From Desulfobacteraceae bacterium (GTDB lineage Bacteria; Desulfobacterota; Desulfobacteria; Desulfobacterales; JAABSP01), in the NCBI GenBank assembly GCA_011390345.1, contig JAABSP010000013.1, forward strand, positions 16,680-80,679: a stretch of DNA of 64,000 nt. The letters run 5' to 3'. A program made the translations under genes and the position numbers. Below are positions 1-8,881 of this stretch, one piece after another. A model generated the notes under the pieces. The model searched no databases. It had not been told where the DNA came from and saw only the letters and a list, made by a program, of their open reading frames with translations. Positions within the stretch are counted from its first letter, which is position 1; each line of letters begins with the position of its first letter.

Positions 1-116
1 GGTGGTATGATCCGGATTCCGCAGCCGATCTCGATGATGCAAAAAAGAACGGGCTGCCGATGATCCCCCGGCCCCGAACCGTTTATTTCGATGCGGTCTT
101 TGCCCCTTCAAAATAG
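1..116 (+). CDS. C-terminal end of an unidentified protein (partial)
   Basis: The frame starting at base 3 is open to a TAG at 114-116 and gives 37 residues ending VYFDAVFAPSK. The gene begins outside the window. The fragment is acidic then Pro/Arg-rich and is too short to assign to a family. It is called coding because it stays open from the window edge, its composition is protein-like, and a gene-free gap of about 170 bases follows it. A chance open frame is possible. Confidence 0.4.
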   Translation, partial: WYDPDSAADLDDAKKNGLPMIPRPRTVYFDAVFAPSK

Positions 117-285
117 GGGCTGATGCTGCATCGGTCTTTTTGGAACTGGGATTTCATCATTTTTTAAACCTCATGCAGGGAAAGGGGGTGAAGAGCAGAC
201 AAAGTACCAGATCAGAACCCGATCAAGACCCGATCGAAAAAGAGAAACCCATTTATTCAAAGCGAAACAGGAGGCAGTTTACGAC

Positions 286-906
286 GTGAAACATGCTGAG
301 ATGAACAAAAAGAACAGGCAGAAGAAAAACAACGGAATTACAACAGCGCTCTCCATCGACAAAATCAACCAGATCAGCCTGCAGCAGTTTTTGACGCTGA
401 TCCGGGAGGAGGGCCGATGGGCCGCGGCAAGGCTTCTTTTTTATCTGTATATAGCACTCTCTCTGATAACCTTCGGAGGGTTCAGCATCCTCACCCTCCC
501 CATCGCCTCCCGCCTCTTCTTCGATTCCTGGGCATTCTGGAGATACGGAAAATACTACCCCCGACTGCTCCTTCAGGGATATCGGGTAATGGGAAAGATG
601 CTGAAGGACAGCTCCTATAAGTTCCTCTTCTCGGTTCCCCTCACGGGCCAGCCCCTGAAGAGCCCGGATCGAAATATAACCCGCCTGGCCTCCAACTGGG
701 TGCATGAGGAGAATACCTGCCACAACTGCTCCCGGTGCTGTGATAAGATCTTCTGTCCCCTGCTCGATTCCGCAAATGGAAACTGTATCGCCTACAACAC
801 CTTCTACTGGCGGTATTTCCTCTGCGGCCGGTTCCCCACCACCCAGCAACAGCTTGATTACTACGGATGTCCCAAATGGAAGATGCGGTATCAGGAAGAG
901 GGATGA
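286..906 (+). CDS. Membrane-associated protein with a YkgJ-like cysteine cluster
   Basis: A 206-residue protein starts at GTG 286. The start is chosen because AGGAGG lies at 269-274, 11 bases upstream; the in-frame ATG at 301 is too far from it. A hydrophobic stretch at about residues 44-68 could be a membrane segment. The C-terminal half carries a dense cysteine set (CHNCSRCC, then C-P-L, C-I-A-Y and FLCGRFP). This resembles the CxxCxxCC metal-chelating pattern of YkgJ-type proteins, so iron or zinc binding is inferred. The true function is unknown. The gene stands alone and is followed by its own terminator. Confidence 0.6.
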   Translation: MKHAEMNKKNRQKKNNGITTALSIDKINQISLQQFLTLIREEGRWAAARLLFYLYIALSLITFGGFSILTLPIASRLFFDSWAFWRYGKYYPRLLLQGYRVMGKMLKDSSYKFLFSVPLTGQPLKSPDRNITRLASNWVHEENTCHNCSRCCDKIFCPLLDSANGNCIAYNTFYWRYFLCGRFPTTQQQLDYYGCPKWKMRYQEEG

Positions 907-921
907 TCTCTTTATGAAAGA

Positions 922-971
922 AGGCCGGTGATCCGGGCCGGTGATCCGGGTCGGTTCCGGCCTCTTTTTTT
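922..971 (+). terminator. Rho-independent terminator
   Basis: AGGCCGG at 922-928 can pair with CCGGCCT at 957-963, followed by a run of seven T (965-971). It lies 15 bases after the stop of the cysteine-cluster gene on the same strand. It also separates that gene from the oppositely oriented DUF4112 gene. Confidence 0.7.
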
Positions 972-986
972 GAATCCCTTCTGAGA

Positions 987-1469
987 TTACCCGGTGATCT
1001 GGTTCCAGATCCAGTGGAGAAAAACAAAGCCCAATATCCCCAGCCCGATCAGTGCAAGAACCAGCAGCACCATTATCAACGCGGTCATCCAGCGGCTCTC
1101 GCTCACCGTCTTTTCAGAAGATCTGCTGTATTCGTGGAGCAGCTTCACATTTCTGGCGTTGGATTTCCAGGCCATGTCAAAAAGATCTCCAAAAACCGGG
1201 ATCGTGCCGATGACCGTCTCCACGGCAATATTCCATGCCATCCGGAAGAGAACGGGCCGGGGCAGGCGTGCCTTTGCCCCTTCGGTCAGAATATAGAGGG
1301 AGAGCAGAGAGCCCACCGCGTCACCGATACCCGGAACAAGGCCGATGATCCCGTCCAGGCCGATTTTATAGCGAGTGCCGGGGACCTGGATGGAATTGTC
1401 CAGAAGCCACGCGAGCCAGTCCAGCCGCTGAAACGGGATTTTTTCCTGAAGTCGGTTATTCTGTTTCAT
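987..1469 (-). CDS. DUF4112 family membrane protein
   Basis: A 160-residue protein with the DUF4112 pattern: an N-terminal 'LDNSIQVPGTRYKIGLD' stretch, then GLVPGIGDAVGSLLS and a second glycine-rich segment (TIPVFGDLFDMAWKSN). The C-terminus (about residues 127-155) is a clear transmembrane helix. Family function is unknown. The length is typical of the family. An AGGGAGAG ribosome site lies a few bases before the ATG. It converges with the upstream cysteine-cluster gene. Confidence 0.85.
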   Translation of the reverse strand: MKQNNRLQEKIPFQRLDWLAWLLDNSIQVPGTRYKIGLDGIIGLVPGIGDAVGSLLSLYILTEGAKARLPRPVLFRMAWNIAVETVIGTIPVFGDLFDMAWKSNARNVKLLHEYSRSSEKTVSESRWMTALIMVLLVLALIGLGILGFVFLHWIWNQITG

Positions 1470-1605
1470 GCTCTCCCTGTCCCTTTCTGTTGAAATCCTT
1501 AAATGATAAGTCCATTGACTTCCCTTTCATTTTTTTTTATACTCCATCTCTAGTGAGCAGGATTTATCCGAAGAAATCCGTTATGGACGCATTTGCCAAG
1601 GAGAG

Positions 1606-2709
1606 ATGATGGAATCCCTTTCCCCCCCGAGCCGGCCCCAGGTTGTCCCTTCCTTTCTCAAAGCCTTTCCCCCGCAGATGGTGGAGGGAGCGGCCCGCTG
1701 GGCCTCCGATTGTACGGGCCTGCTGGTCGACCGGTGTCAGGATGTGGATGCGGCTGCGGCCGAAGTGGCCGGAGAGGATCTCCTGGGCCGGTTGAGCCTT
1801 GCCGCAGAAGAGCTGCAGAGTGAATTGAGCAGCCTCCAGAAGCATATGACTGCCCCCCGGTGGGAGCGGATTCCCTATGAGATGGAGAAGCTCGACCGGA
1901 CCTTTGGCCAGATGAACCCTTTCCAGATCGTTGACAAAATCGAAAAGGACCGGTGTGCCGGCTTTTTCACCCGGCTTCTGGAACCTCCCCCCACCATCGG
2001 GGCCCATCTCCGGGCTCTGGGCGACGAATACCGATCCTTCAGGGTCTATATCGAAGCGGTTATTCAGTCCATCGGGTTTGGAAACAAACGCCTCTGGGGG
2101 CACTATCTGAAGATTCGGAACCACCATGCGCGGGTGCGGGATCTCAATCGGGAGATCCGGCTGCGGCTCTACGGGCTTCAACTGCTCCAGGATGGCCTCG
2201 ATTCGGCTGCCCAGAGATGCGAAAATCGAAAGATCCAGAACCGCATCCAGAAGAGCGCGGCCGAAACAGCGGCACTGAAGGAGCGGTTCGAGCGGGTTCG
2301 GGAGAATACCGCGCCGATTTTCATCGGGCTGACGATGATCGAAAAACAGATTGAGTCCCTTCGAGAGCAGGCCAGTGCTCTTTTGGACATATCCCGAATC
2401 TGCTGTGAAAACGGCAATCACCTGGTGGTCAGCGCCTGGAAAGAGCAGGAGATCGGAAAGCTGATGCTCCTGGAGCCGGATCTGCTGATCGATATGTGCG
2501 CCGGCCGCAACCTCCCGGCCATAAGAGGGGTTCTGGCAAAGGGCGGAGTGGCTGTAACCCCCCTGGCATATCTGATGAATCTGCTGGGATCATACCGGCG
2601 CTGGACCCGGGGAATGGATGGAGTCAAAGAGATCCAGACCCTGCTCACGGCCAATGTCGAGGAAGCCCTTGCCAATACGGATGACCTCATCCGGGAGGTG
2701 AGCGGCTGA
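1606..2709 (+). CDS. Unknown mostly helical protein
   Basis: A 367-residue protein I do not recognise. It begins ATG ATG at 1606 and 1609; AAGGAG at 1598-1603 fits the second ATG better, so 1609 may be the real start. The middle and C-terminal parts (about residues 150-280) are rich in Arg, Glu, Leu and Gln and should form long helices or coiled coil. No signal peptide, membrane segment or catalytic motif is evident. Codon use matches the neighbours. Its stop lies 15 bases from the truncated dehydrogenase on the opposite strand. Confidence 0.7.
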   Translation: MMESLSPPSRPQVVPSFLKAFPPQMVEGAARWASDCTGLLVDRCQDVDAAAAEVAGEDLLGRLSLAAEELQSELSSLQKHMTAPRWERIPYEMEKLDRTFGQMNPFQIVDKIEKDRCAGFFTRLLEPPPTIGAHLRALGDEYRSFRVYIEAVIQSIGFGNKRLWGHYLKIRNHHARVRDLNREIRLRLYGLQLLQDGLDSAAQRCENRKIQNRIQKSAAETAALKERFERVRENTAPIFIGLTMIEKQIESLREQASALLDISRICCENGNHLVVSAWKEQEIGKLMLLEPDLLIDMCAGRNLPAIRGVLAKGGVAVTPLAYLMNLLGSYRRWTRGMDGVKEIQTLLTANVEEALANTDDLIREVSG

Positions 2710-2724
2710 GAAGCCCTCTACCAT

Positions 2725-2943
2725 TCACCCTCCCACATCTGCGCCCTCTTTGGCAAAAAGGATGCTGACGGCCCGGCCGATTCCGCTGTCGCCACCCGTG
2801 ACCAGGGCCTTTTTACCCTTCAGTTTCCCCGAGGGAACATATGAATCGCTTTCGGTCACCGGCTTGGGGGTAATTTCGGACCGCTTTCCGGGCTGCTTCT
2901 CCTGATGCTGGGGGGGCTGGAGGTTCTCCTTTTCACTGCCCAT
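2725..2943 (-). pseudogene. 5' stump of a short-chain dehydrogenase (YghA/YhdF type)
   Basis: The 72 codons encode the N-terminal leader (PPQHQEKQPG, then SGKLKGKKALVTGG) and first Rossmann turn (GGDSGIGRAV, FAKEGADV) of an SDR oxidoreductase of the type usually about 280-300 residues long. The frame then runs into GlyGly-stop, so the Tyr-x3-Lys active site and three quarters of the enzyme are missing. The ribosome site (AAGGAG, 7-base spacing) and start are intact, so the loss is of the 3' part only. The break lies 15 bases from the stop of the preceding gene, suggesting a deletion or an insertion boundary there. Confidence 0.8.
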
Positions 2944-3143
2944 ATCTCTTCTCCTTTTCTTTATCGAATGCTTCGATTCCTGTCATACAAAAGCGTACAG
3001 AACCTGAATAGCTCATAAAATAAGGTAAAAGATGTATTTTCTCCGGCAAAGCGGGGTATAGGAGAAGAGCGGCCCCTGAAGGGAAGAATTCGGGGTTGAG
3101 AAGAAAATCAGATTCAATGCGCAAAATAATTTAGGAAAAATCC

Positions 3144-3172
3144 TTGACTTTATTTTCTACACAATGTAATAT
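3144..3172 (+). promoter_or_regulatory. Sigma-70 type promoter
   Basis: TTGACT (3144-3149), a 17-base spacer, and TAATAT (3167-3172). No obvious gene follows within 480 bases. It either starts a long leader for the adenosine kinase operon or is left over from a lost gene. Confidence 0.5.
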
Positions 3173-3561
3173 TAGTTCACTTGTCAGATACAAGAGATCA
3201 AATAGAGCATTAATCCAATTCATTTACAGGGCTTCAAAAAAACAGGAAGCGAGAAAATCGAGCGGAGGTAAAAAAGATCGCCTATGATAATCAATTCTCA
3301 TCAATACATTTTGGACAATACAATTATAACGATCTTTCCCTTCCTTTTCTCCGCCTGAATGCAATACCCCCAACGGCATCCCTGAAAAATGCCTGCGGGT
3401 CATACCGATCTAAAAATCCCGGCATCATACCCGGGTAACTGATAAAAGAGTATTTACAACTAGAAGCGGAATGCCAATAATAGATCGTCGGACCGGTGAT
3501 CGGCATCGTATCCGCATGGCACCTTGAAACCGTTTCAACCTTTTGATAATAAGATAAATAT

Positions 3562-3575
3562 CTGACGTTTGTCAG
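3562..3575. promoter_or_regulatory. Perfect palindrome CTGAC-GTTT-GTCAG, candidate operator
   Basis: A 5-bp inverted repeat with a 4-base centre lies 82 bases before the adenosine kinase start. Just before it is GATA-AA-TATC. SAM-cycle genes of proteobacteria are often controlled by dedicated regulators such as SahR. Whether this site belongs to one is not known, and the motif is not claimed to match. Confidence 0.3.
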
Positions 3576-3656
3576 AAGGCCGAATCAACAGGTTCGACTC
3601 TCAATCCGATATAGAGTCATAAAAGGTGTAGAATCTTGTGAACCGGAGGTTAACTA

Positions 3657-4688
3657 ATGGACGATCAAATTAAGATACAGGTCATCGGGGTGGGTTCGCC
3701 GGTGGTCGATCTCGTGGCCGAAGTGGAAGAGGAGATGCTTTCAAAGGCCATTGAAGGAAGAAAGGGCGGCATGGAACTGGTCGATGCCGAAACCATGCGA
3801 ACCTTGGTGGGCGCGCTCAGATCCATTCCCGCACGGACCCCGGGCGGGTCGGCCGGCAACACTACATTCGCGCTCACCCGGATGGGGATGCCCTGTGCAT
3901 TCATGGGCAAGCTGGGCAATGACCCCGAGGGGAAATTCTACCAGGGGGAGTTCAAAAGACTCGGCGGGGACTGCACCCGCTTCAAGACCGACGGGGATGC
4001 GCCCACAGCCCTCTGCGTCAGCATGGTGACGCCCGATTCAGAGAGGACCATGCGCACCCACCTCGGCGCGGCCATGGCCTTTTCCCCTGAAGATGTCACC
4101 CCCGAAGACTTTGCCGGCTGCAGCCATGTCCATGTGGAAGGGTATCTGCTCTTCAACCGGGATCTGCTGATGGCGGTCCTGAAGGCTGTCAAGGGGGCCG
4201 GCTGCCGGGTGAGCATGGATCTGGGCTCCTTCGAGGTGGTGGAGGCCGCAAGGGATATCCTCCCGGATATTTTAAGCCGATATGTGGACATCGTCTTCGC
4301 CAATGAAGAGGAGGCTGCGGCCTTTGCCGGCAGCGACGACCCCCTGGTCGGCCTCGAAGAACTGCACAAAATCTGTGAAGTGGCCGCAGTAAAGCTCGGC
4401 AGGGACGGTGCGCTGATCCAAAACGGGGTCGAGAGCGTGCGGGTCCCCGCGGCCATCGTGCCCGATCTGATTGACACCACGGGCGCAGGAGATTTCTGGG
4501 CCGCCGGCTTTCTCTACGCCTATCTCAATGGCTACGGCCTTTCAACGGCCGGGCAATTGGGCGCACTGCTGGCCAGTCACGTCATCCGACACCTGGGCAC
4601 ATCTCTTGACGGAGTGGTCTGGGGAAATATTATAGCGGAAACAACTTTATTACTGATGGAACCCAAGGAGGCAAAGAAAGCATGTTAA
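3657..4688 (+). CDS. Adenosine kinase-like PfkB family kinase
   Basis: A 343-residue PfkB-fold kinase with both family signatures: [11 protein letters not shown]...MGKLGND near residues 63-90 and [13 protein letters not shown] near 276-288, whose Asp is the catalytic base. Adenosine kinase is the best reading because the gene overlaps ahcY, whose reaction releases adenosine that would be rephosphorylated to AMP. Other nucleoside or sugar substrates cannot be excluded from sequence. GGAGGT (3645-3650) precedes ATG 3657 by 6 bases. The 3' end overlaps the ahcY start by 7 bases, so translation is probably coupled. Confidence 0.85.
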   Translation: MDDQIKIQVIGVGSPVVDLVAEVEEEMLSKAIEGRKGGMELVDAETMRTLVGALRSIPARTPGGSAGNTTFALTRMGMPCAFMGKLGNDPEGKFYQGEFKRLGGDCTRFKTDGDAPTALCVSMVTPDSERTMRTHLGAAMAFSPEDVTPEDFAGCSHVHVEGYLLFNRDLLMAVLKAVKGAGCRVSMDLGSFEVVEAARDILPDILSRYVDIVFANEEEAAAFAGSDDPLVGLEELHKICEVAAVKLGRDGALIQNGVESVRVPAAIVPDLIDTTGAGDFWAAGFLYAYLNGYGLSTAGQLGALLASHVIRHLGTSLDGVVWGNIIAETTLLLMEPKEAKKAC

Positions 4689-6094
4689 TGTCACTCAACG
4701 AAGATTATAAAGTCCGGGATATAGAACTGGCCGATTTCGGCCGCAAGGAGATCGAGATCGCGGAAAAGGAGATGCCGGGGCTGATGGCCACGCGGGAGAA
4801 GTACGGACCCCAAAAGCCTTTGAAGGGCGCAAAGATCATGGGTAGCCTGCACATGACCATCCAGACCGCGGTCCTGATCGAGACCCTGGAGGAACTGGGC
4901 GCGGATGTCCGCTGGGCCTCCTGTAACATTTTCTCCACCCAGGACCATGCCGCGGCCGCGATCGCGGCTAAGAAGACCCCGGTCTTTGCCTGGAAGGGGG
5001 AGACTCTGGAGGAGTACTGGTGGTGTACGAAAAAGGCCATCACCTGGCCCGACGAGACCGGCCCCAACCTTGTCGTGGATGACGGCGGAGATGCGACCCT
5101 GCTGATCCATCGAGGATATATGGCGGAAAACGATCCCTCCATGCTCGATGTCCCCACCGACAACAAGGAGCTGAGCATCGTCAATGCGGTCCTCAAGGAG
5201 ACCCTGAAGGAGGACCCGCAGTTCTGGCACAAGGTGGTCAAGGAGTGGAAGGGCGTCTCCGAGGAGACCACCACCGGTGTCCATCGCCTCTACCAGATGA
5301 AGGAGCGGGGCGAGCTGCTGGCCCCGGCCATCAACGTCAACGATTCGGTCACCAAATCCAAGTTCGACAACATCTACGGGTGCCGGGAGTCCCTGGTCGA
5401 CGGGATCAAGCGGGCAACGGATGTGATGATCGCGGGCAAGACCGCGCTGGTCTGCGGCTTCGGCGATGTGGGAAAGGGCTCTGCCCAGGCCCTGGCCGGG
5501 CTGAACGCTCAAGTCTGGGTCACGGAGATCGACCCCATCTGTGCGCTCCAGGCCCTCATGGCCGGCTATAAAGTTACCACCATCGAGGACGCGCTTCCCC
5601 ATGCCGACATCTACGTCACCACCACCGGCAACAAGGACATCATCACCGCAGAATACATGGCCGGGATGAAGGATCAGGCCATCGTCTGCAACATCGGCCA
5701 TTTCGACAACGAGATCCAAGTCGATCGCCTCAACGAGTGGCCCGGGGTGAAAAAGGTCAACATCAAGCCACAGGTGGACAAATACACCTTTGAAGACGGC
5801 CGCTCCATCTTCATGCTGGCCGAGGGGCGCCTGGTCAATCTGGGATGCGCGACGGGCCACCCGAGCTTTGTGATGTCCAACTCATTCACCAACCAGACCC
5901 TGGCCCAGATCGCTCTCTGGAACAATCCCAGAGAGATCGATGTCTACCGGCTGCCAAAGGAGCTGGATGAAGAGGTGGCGAGGCTCCATCTGGAAAGACT
6001 CGGGGCCAAACTAACCAAGCTCTCCGAGGATCAGGCCGATTATATCGGCGTGCCCGTGAACGGTCCTTTCAAGCCCGACCATTACCGATACTAA
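4682..6094 (+). CDS. ahcY: Adenosylhomocysteinase (S-adenosylhomocysteine hydrolase)
   Basis: A 470-residue cytosolic enzyme splitting S-adenosylhomocysteine into adenosine and homocysteine. Hallmarks are [15 protein letters not shown] near residue 80, DDGGDATLL, the NAD-binding GFGDVGKG near residue 258, [10 protein letters not shown], and the C-terminal KPDHYRY. Length fits the family. ATG 4682 is preferred over the in-frame ATG at 4688 because AAGGAGG (4665-4671) is 10 bases before the former. It overlaps the adenosine kinase stop (ATGTTAATG). It is second in the SAM-cycle operon. Confidence 0.98.
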   Translation: MLMSLNEDYKVRDIELADFGRKEIEIAEKEMPGLMATREKYGPQKPLKGAKIMGSLHMTIQTAVLIETLEELGADVRWASCNIFSTQDHAAAAIAAKKTPVFAWKGETLEEYWWCTKKAITWPDETGPNLVVDDGGDATLLIHRGYMAENDPSMLDVPTDNKELSIVNAVLKETLKEDPQFWHKVVKEWKGVSEETTTGVHRLYQMKERGELLAPAINVNDSVTKSKFDNIYGCRESLVDGIKRATDVMIAGKTALVCGFGDVGKGSAQALAGLNAQVWVTEIDPICALQALMAGYKVTTIEDALPHADIYVTTTGNKDIITAEYMAGMKDQAIVCNIGHFDNEIQVDRLNEWPGVKKVNIKPQVDKYTFEDGRSIFMLAEGRLVNLGCATGHPSFVMSNSFTNQTLAQIALWNNPREIDVYRLPKELDEEVARLHLERLGAKLTKLSEDQADYIGVPVNGPFKPDHYRY

Positions 6095-6214
6095 TACTGA
6101 AAAACCGATACAAAACAGGTTCAGGAAGACCGGGAGCATAAGCCGCAGGGGCTGCGCTTCCGGTATATACAAACCTTACATTCTGGGTTGAAACCGCCCA
6201 GAGAGGAGGAAACC

Positions 6215-6994
6215 ATGGTTACAGGAAAAGAATTTTCCATCCATTTCCCCAAAGTCGATTCCGTGGAGCAGGGCTCTGAAGAGTACTTTCTCATCAAGTG
6301 CGGAGACAAAACAGAGCGGGTGCGGTTTCACGACTACGACAGAATCTATGAAACCCCCGGTCTCTACGAGTATCTCTTCTACGAGAGATACGGCTGCAAC
6401 TCCCCCGACGTGGTCTGCTCACTGCTCAACGAACACCTGGGCAACGGCAACAGGACCATCAAGCCCTTGAACGTCCTCGACATCGGCGCGGGCAACGGCA
6501 TGGTAGCGGAGAAGCTGAAGGAGTTATGCTCTGCGGAAATGATCGTGGGCATCGACATCATCGAAGAGGCCGCAAAGGCCGCGGAGAGAGACCGCCCCGG
6601 GGTCTATGAAGATTACTATGTAGCAGACCTGACGGATCTGCCCGAACCGGTCGAAAGCGCACTGGCCAAAGGAAATTTCAACGGGATGACCATCGTGGCC
6701 GCGCTCGGATTCGGCGATATCCCGCCCCTGGCCTTTGCCAACGGCTACAATTTTATTGACACACCCGGCTGGATAGCTTTTAATATCAAAGACGAGTTTG
6801 TCTGCGACGGGGACAACACCGGCTTCTGCCAGCTCATCGACAAGATGCTCGATGAGAAGATCATGGAGATCGAGGCAAAGAAGAAGTACCGCCACCGGTT
6901 CTCCCAGGACGGGACCGCCCTCTACTACCAGGCCATCGTGGCCCGGAAGAATCAGGACATCCCGGAGGATATGCTCAAAGAGTTCATTGAATAA
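6215..6994 (+). CDS. Class I SAM-dependent methyltransferase, substrate unknown
   Basis: A 259-residue protein with a Rossmann methyltransferase core: the SAM-binding motif VLDIGAGNGMVAEKL (near residue 90) and an acidic strand end (VGIDIIEEA). The start at ATG 6215 has GAGGAGGA 4 bases upstream; the frame is open nine codons further up but without a ribosome site. It sits between ahcY and metK, 24 bases from the metK start, so it is expressed with the enzymes that remake its cofactor and remove its product. The substrate cannot be read from the sequence. Confidence 0.8.
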   Translation: MVTGKEFSIHFPKVDSVEQGSEEYFLIKCGDKTERVRFHDYDRIYETPGLYEYLFYERYGCNSPDVVCSLLNEHLGNGNRTIKPLNVLDIGAGNGMVAEKLKELCSAEMIVGIDIIEEAAKAAERDRPGVYEDYYVADLTDLPEPVESALAKGNFNGMTIVAALGFGDIPPLAFANGYNFIDTPGWIAFNIKDEFVCDGDNTGFCQLIDKMLDEKIMEIEAKKKYRHRFSQDGTALYYQAIVARKNQDIPEDMLKEFIE

Positions 6995-7017
6995 AAAGAA
7001 AGGAAGAGTAGAAAAAT

Positions 7018-8187
7018 ATGAGTCAGGAAAGCTACTTTTTTACCTCGGAATCCGTAACCGAAGGACATCCGGACAAGGTGGCCGACGCCATCTCCGATTC
7101 GGTGCTCGATGCGATCATCGCACAGGACAAGAATGCCCGGGTGGCCTGCGAGACCCTGGTCACCACCGGCCTTGCCTTTATCGCCGGCGAGATCACCACC
7201 GAGTGTTATGCAGACATCCCCCAGATCGCGCGGGACACCATCAAGGACATCGGATACCATTCTTCCAGAATGGGCTTCGACTGGCAGACCTGCTCGGTGA
7301 TCACCAGCATCGACCAGCAGTCCCCGGACATCGCCCAGGGCGTCAACTCCGGCCAGGGGCTTCATAAGGATCAGGGTGCGGGAGACCAGGGTCTCATGTT
7401 CGGCTTTGCCTCGGACGAGACCCCGGAGCTGATGCCCATGCCGATCATGTACGCACACCAGCTCACCAAGCGGCTGGCCCATGTCCGGAAGAACGGCGCT
7501 TTGGATTTTTTAAGGCCCGACGGAAAATCCCAGGTGACCATCGAGTATGTGGACGGACAGCCCAAGCGGGTGGACACGGTGGTGGTTTCCACCCAGCACA
7601 AGCCCGACGTGACCCATGAGGAATTGAAGGAGGCGGTTGTCGATTCGGTGATCAAGAAGGTGATCCCCCGGGAGATGATCGACGGCGACACCCGGTACTT
7701 CATCAACCCCACGGGACGCTTTGTGGTGGGAGGCCCCATGGGCGACTGCGGCCTGACCGGCCGGAAGATCATCGTGGACACCTACGGCGGACACGGCAGC
7801 CACGGCGGCGGATGCTTCTCCGGAAAGGATCCTTCCAAGGTGGACCGGAGCGCTTCCTACATGGCCCGGCACATCGCCAAGAACATCGTGGCCTCGGGCA
7901 TTGCCAAAAAGTGCGAGGTGCAGGTGGCCTATGCCATCGGCGTGGCCGAGCCGGTTTCGATTCTGGTGGACACCATGAGGACGGGCAAGATTCCCGAAGC
8001 CCGGATCCAGGAGATCATCAAAGAGGTTTTTGACTTAAGACCCGCCGCCATCATCGAATACCTCGACCTCCTCCGCCCCATCTACAGAAAGACCTCAGCC
8101 TACGGACACTTCGGCCGAAATGATCCCGATTTCAACTGGGAGCATACGAACAAAGCCGATACCATCCGAGAGAAGGCGGGCATCTGA
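7018..8187 (+). CDS. metK: S-adenosylmethionine synthase
   Basis: A 389-residue methionine adenosyltransferase making SAM from ATP and methionine. Visible signatures are [15 protein letters not shown] at the N-terminus, the hexapeptide [23 protein letters not shown], and the P-loop-like [16 protein letters not shown]. Length is normal. It is the last gene of the SAM-cycle operon and is followed directly by a strong terminator. Together with ahcY and the kinase it covers SAM formation and adenosine salvage; the methionine synthase step is elsewhere. Confidence 0.98.
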   Translation: MSQESYFFTSESVTEGHPDKVADAISDSVLDAIIAQDKNARVACETLVTTGLAFIAGEITTECYADIPQIARDTIKDIGYHSSRMGFDWQTCSVITSIDQQSPDIAQGVNSGQGLHKDQGAGDQGLMFGFASDETPELMPMPIMYAHQLTKRLAHVRKNGALDFLRPDGKSQVTIEYVDGQPKRVDTVVVSTQHKPDVTHEELKEAVVDSVIKKVIPREMIDGDTRYFINPTGRFVVGGPMGDCGLTGRKIIVDTYGGHGSHGGGCFSGKDPSKVDRSASYMARHIAKNIVASGIAKKCEVQVAYAIGVAEPVSILVDTMRTGKIPEARIQEIIKEVFDLRPAAIIEYLDLLRPIYRKTSAYGHFGRNDPDFNWEHTNKADTIREKAGI

Positions 8188-8211
8188 CACCATCCCCCCG
8201 CAGTAATTTTT

Positions 8212-8271
8212 GCCCCCCGACGCCCCTCGAACTTTCAGAGAGACTGGAAGCTTGGGGGGCGTTTTTTTTTA
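8212..8271 (+). terminator. Strong rho-independent terminator after metK
   Basis: GCCCCCC (8212-8218) can pair with GGGGGGC (8254-8260), or ACGCCCC (8220-8226) with GGGGCGT (8256-8262). Either pairing is followed by nine T residues (8262-8270). It ends the adenosine kinase-ahcY-methyltransferase-metK operon. Confidence 0.85.
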
Positions 8272-8881
8272 ACTTTTTATCTCACAATGCCTTGATCCTT
8301 CTGCTCTGGATGCTGATCCAGGCCAGAAAGAAGAGTCTTCTGGCCATTCAAGATATTGATCAAAAGACCTTTGAATCTGCCAAATAAGAACCTCTGGCAA
8401 TCTCTCTATATTGGTTTGTCAGGGGAATCTGTTGTCTAAGGCGAAACGATGTCGATCCCTGGTCAATGTTTGAATTGATTCCACAGAAAATCCATTTCTT
8501 CCGGAAGTTTCAGTCCACGGATTTTCCGGTTTCTCCGATCGATTCTTCAATGATTTCCTGCCACCTCTTTTCCGCGCCCTTGACCCTCATCCGGCCTCTC
8601 CCAGCCCGATGAAGAATTGAACCATCTGTTCAGCATTGCGGAATGCGCCATGGCTTTCCATCATATCGTCTGCAGAGAATCCTGTTGCACAATTTTGATT
8701 CCCAGCGAATTGAATAGGATATCATGTCAGTCCAAACCCTGATCCAATCCTGTTTCCAAACCGGCAAAAATATGATACTTCATCCTGCAGATACGGCCCT
8801 TTGTTTCTTTTGTCTCTTTGGATCGAGGAACTGAAGTGAAGTTGCCATCATGAAATCGCATAAGGATTACAGGAGGAAATT
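8272..8881. other. Intergenic region with possible eroded coding fragments
   Basis: No full gene is visible in about 600 bases. On the plus strand an open stretch ends at about 8388 and reads like a protein tail (LILLLWMLIQARKKSLL...), without start or ribosome site. On the minus strand two short frames, one ending at 8587 and one at 8510-8590, are linked by an ATGA overlap and read MVQFFIGLGEAG and MRVKGAEKRWQEIIEES. These may be decayed gene pieces or chance. Confidence 0.35.

Larger units (their letters stand above)
2944..3656. other. Gene-poor 0.7-kb region upstream of the SAM-cycle operon
   Basis: I find no convincing gene here. Small frames at 2944-3124 and 3324-3506 (minus) lack ribosome sites and recognisable content. 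The stretch is clearly more AT-rich than its neighbours. It contains a good sigma-70 promoter (3144-3172), an AT-rich stretch at 3284-3303 (TGATAAT CA ATTCTCA) that partly resembles a Fur box, and a short perfect palindrome at 3562-3575. Together with the dehydrogenase stump it looks like the scar of a rearrangement. Confidence 0.5.

Noticed and set aside
2933..3506. Minus-strand frames 2933-3124 and 3324-3506
   Set aside because: No ribosome sites, no family features, AT-rich intergenic composition.
3580..3610. tRNA T-arm-like GGTTCGACTC
   Set aside because: No acceptor or anticodon stems can be folded around it.
4691..5860. 389-codon minus-strand frame
   Set aside because: Antisense shadow of ahcY, whose protein is unambiguous.
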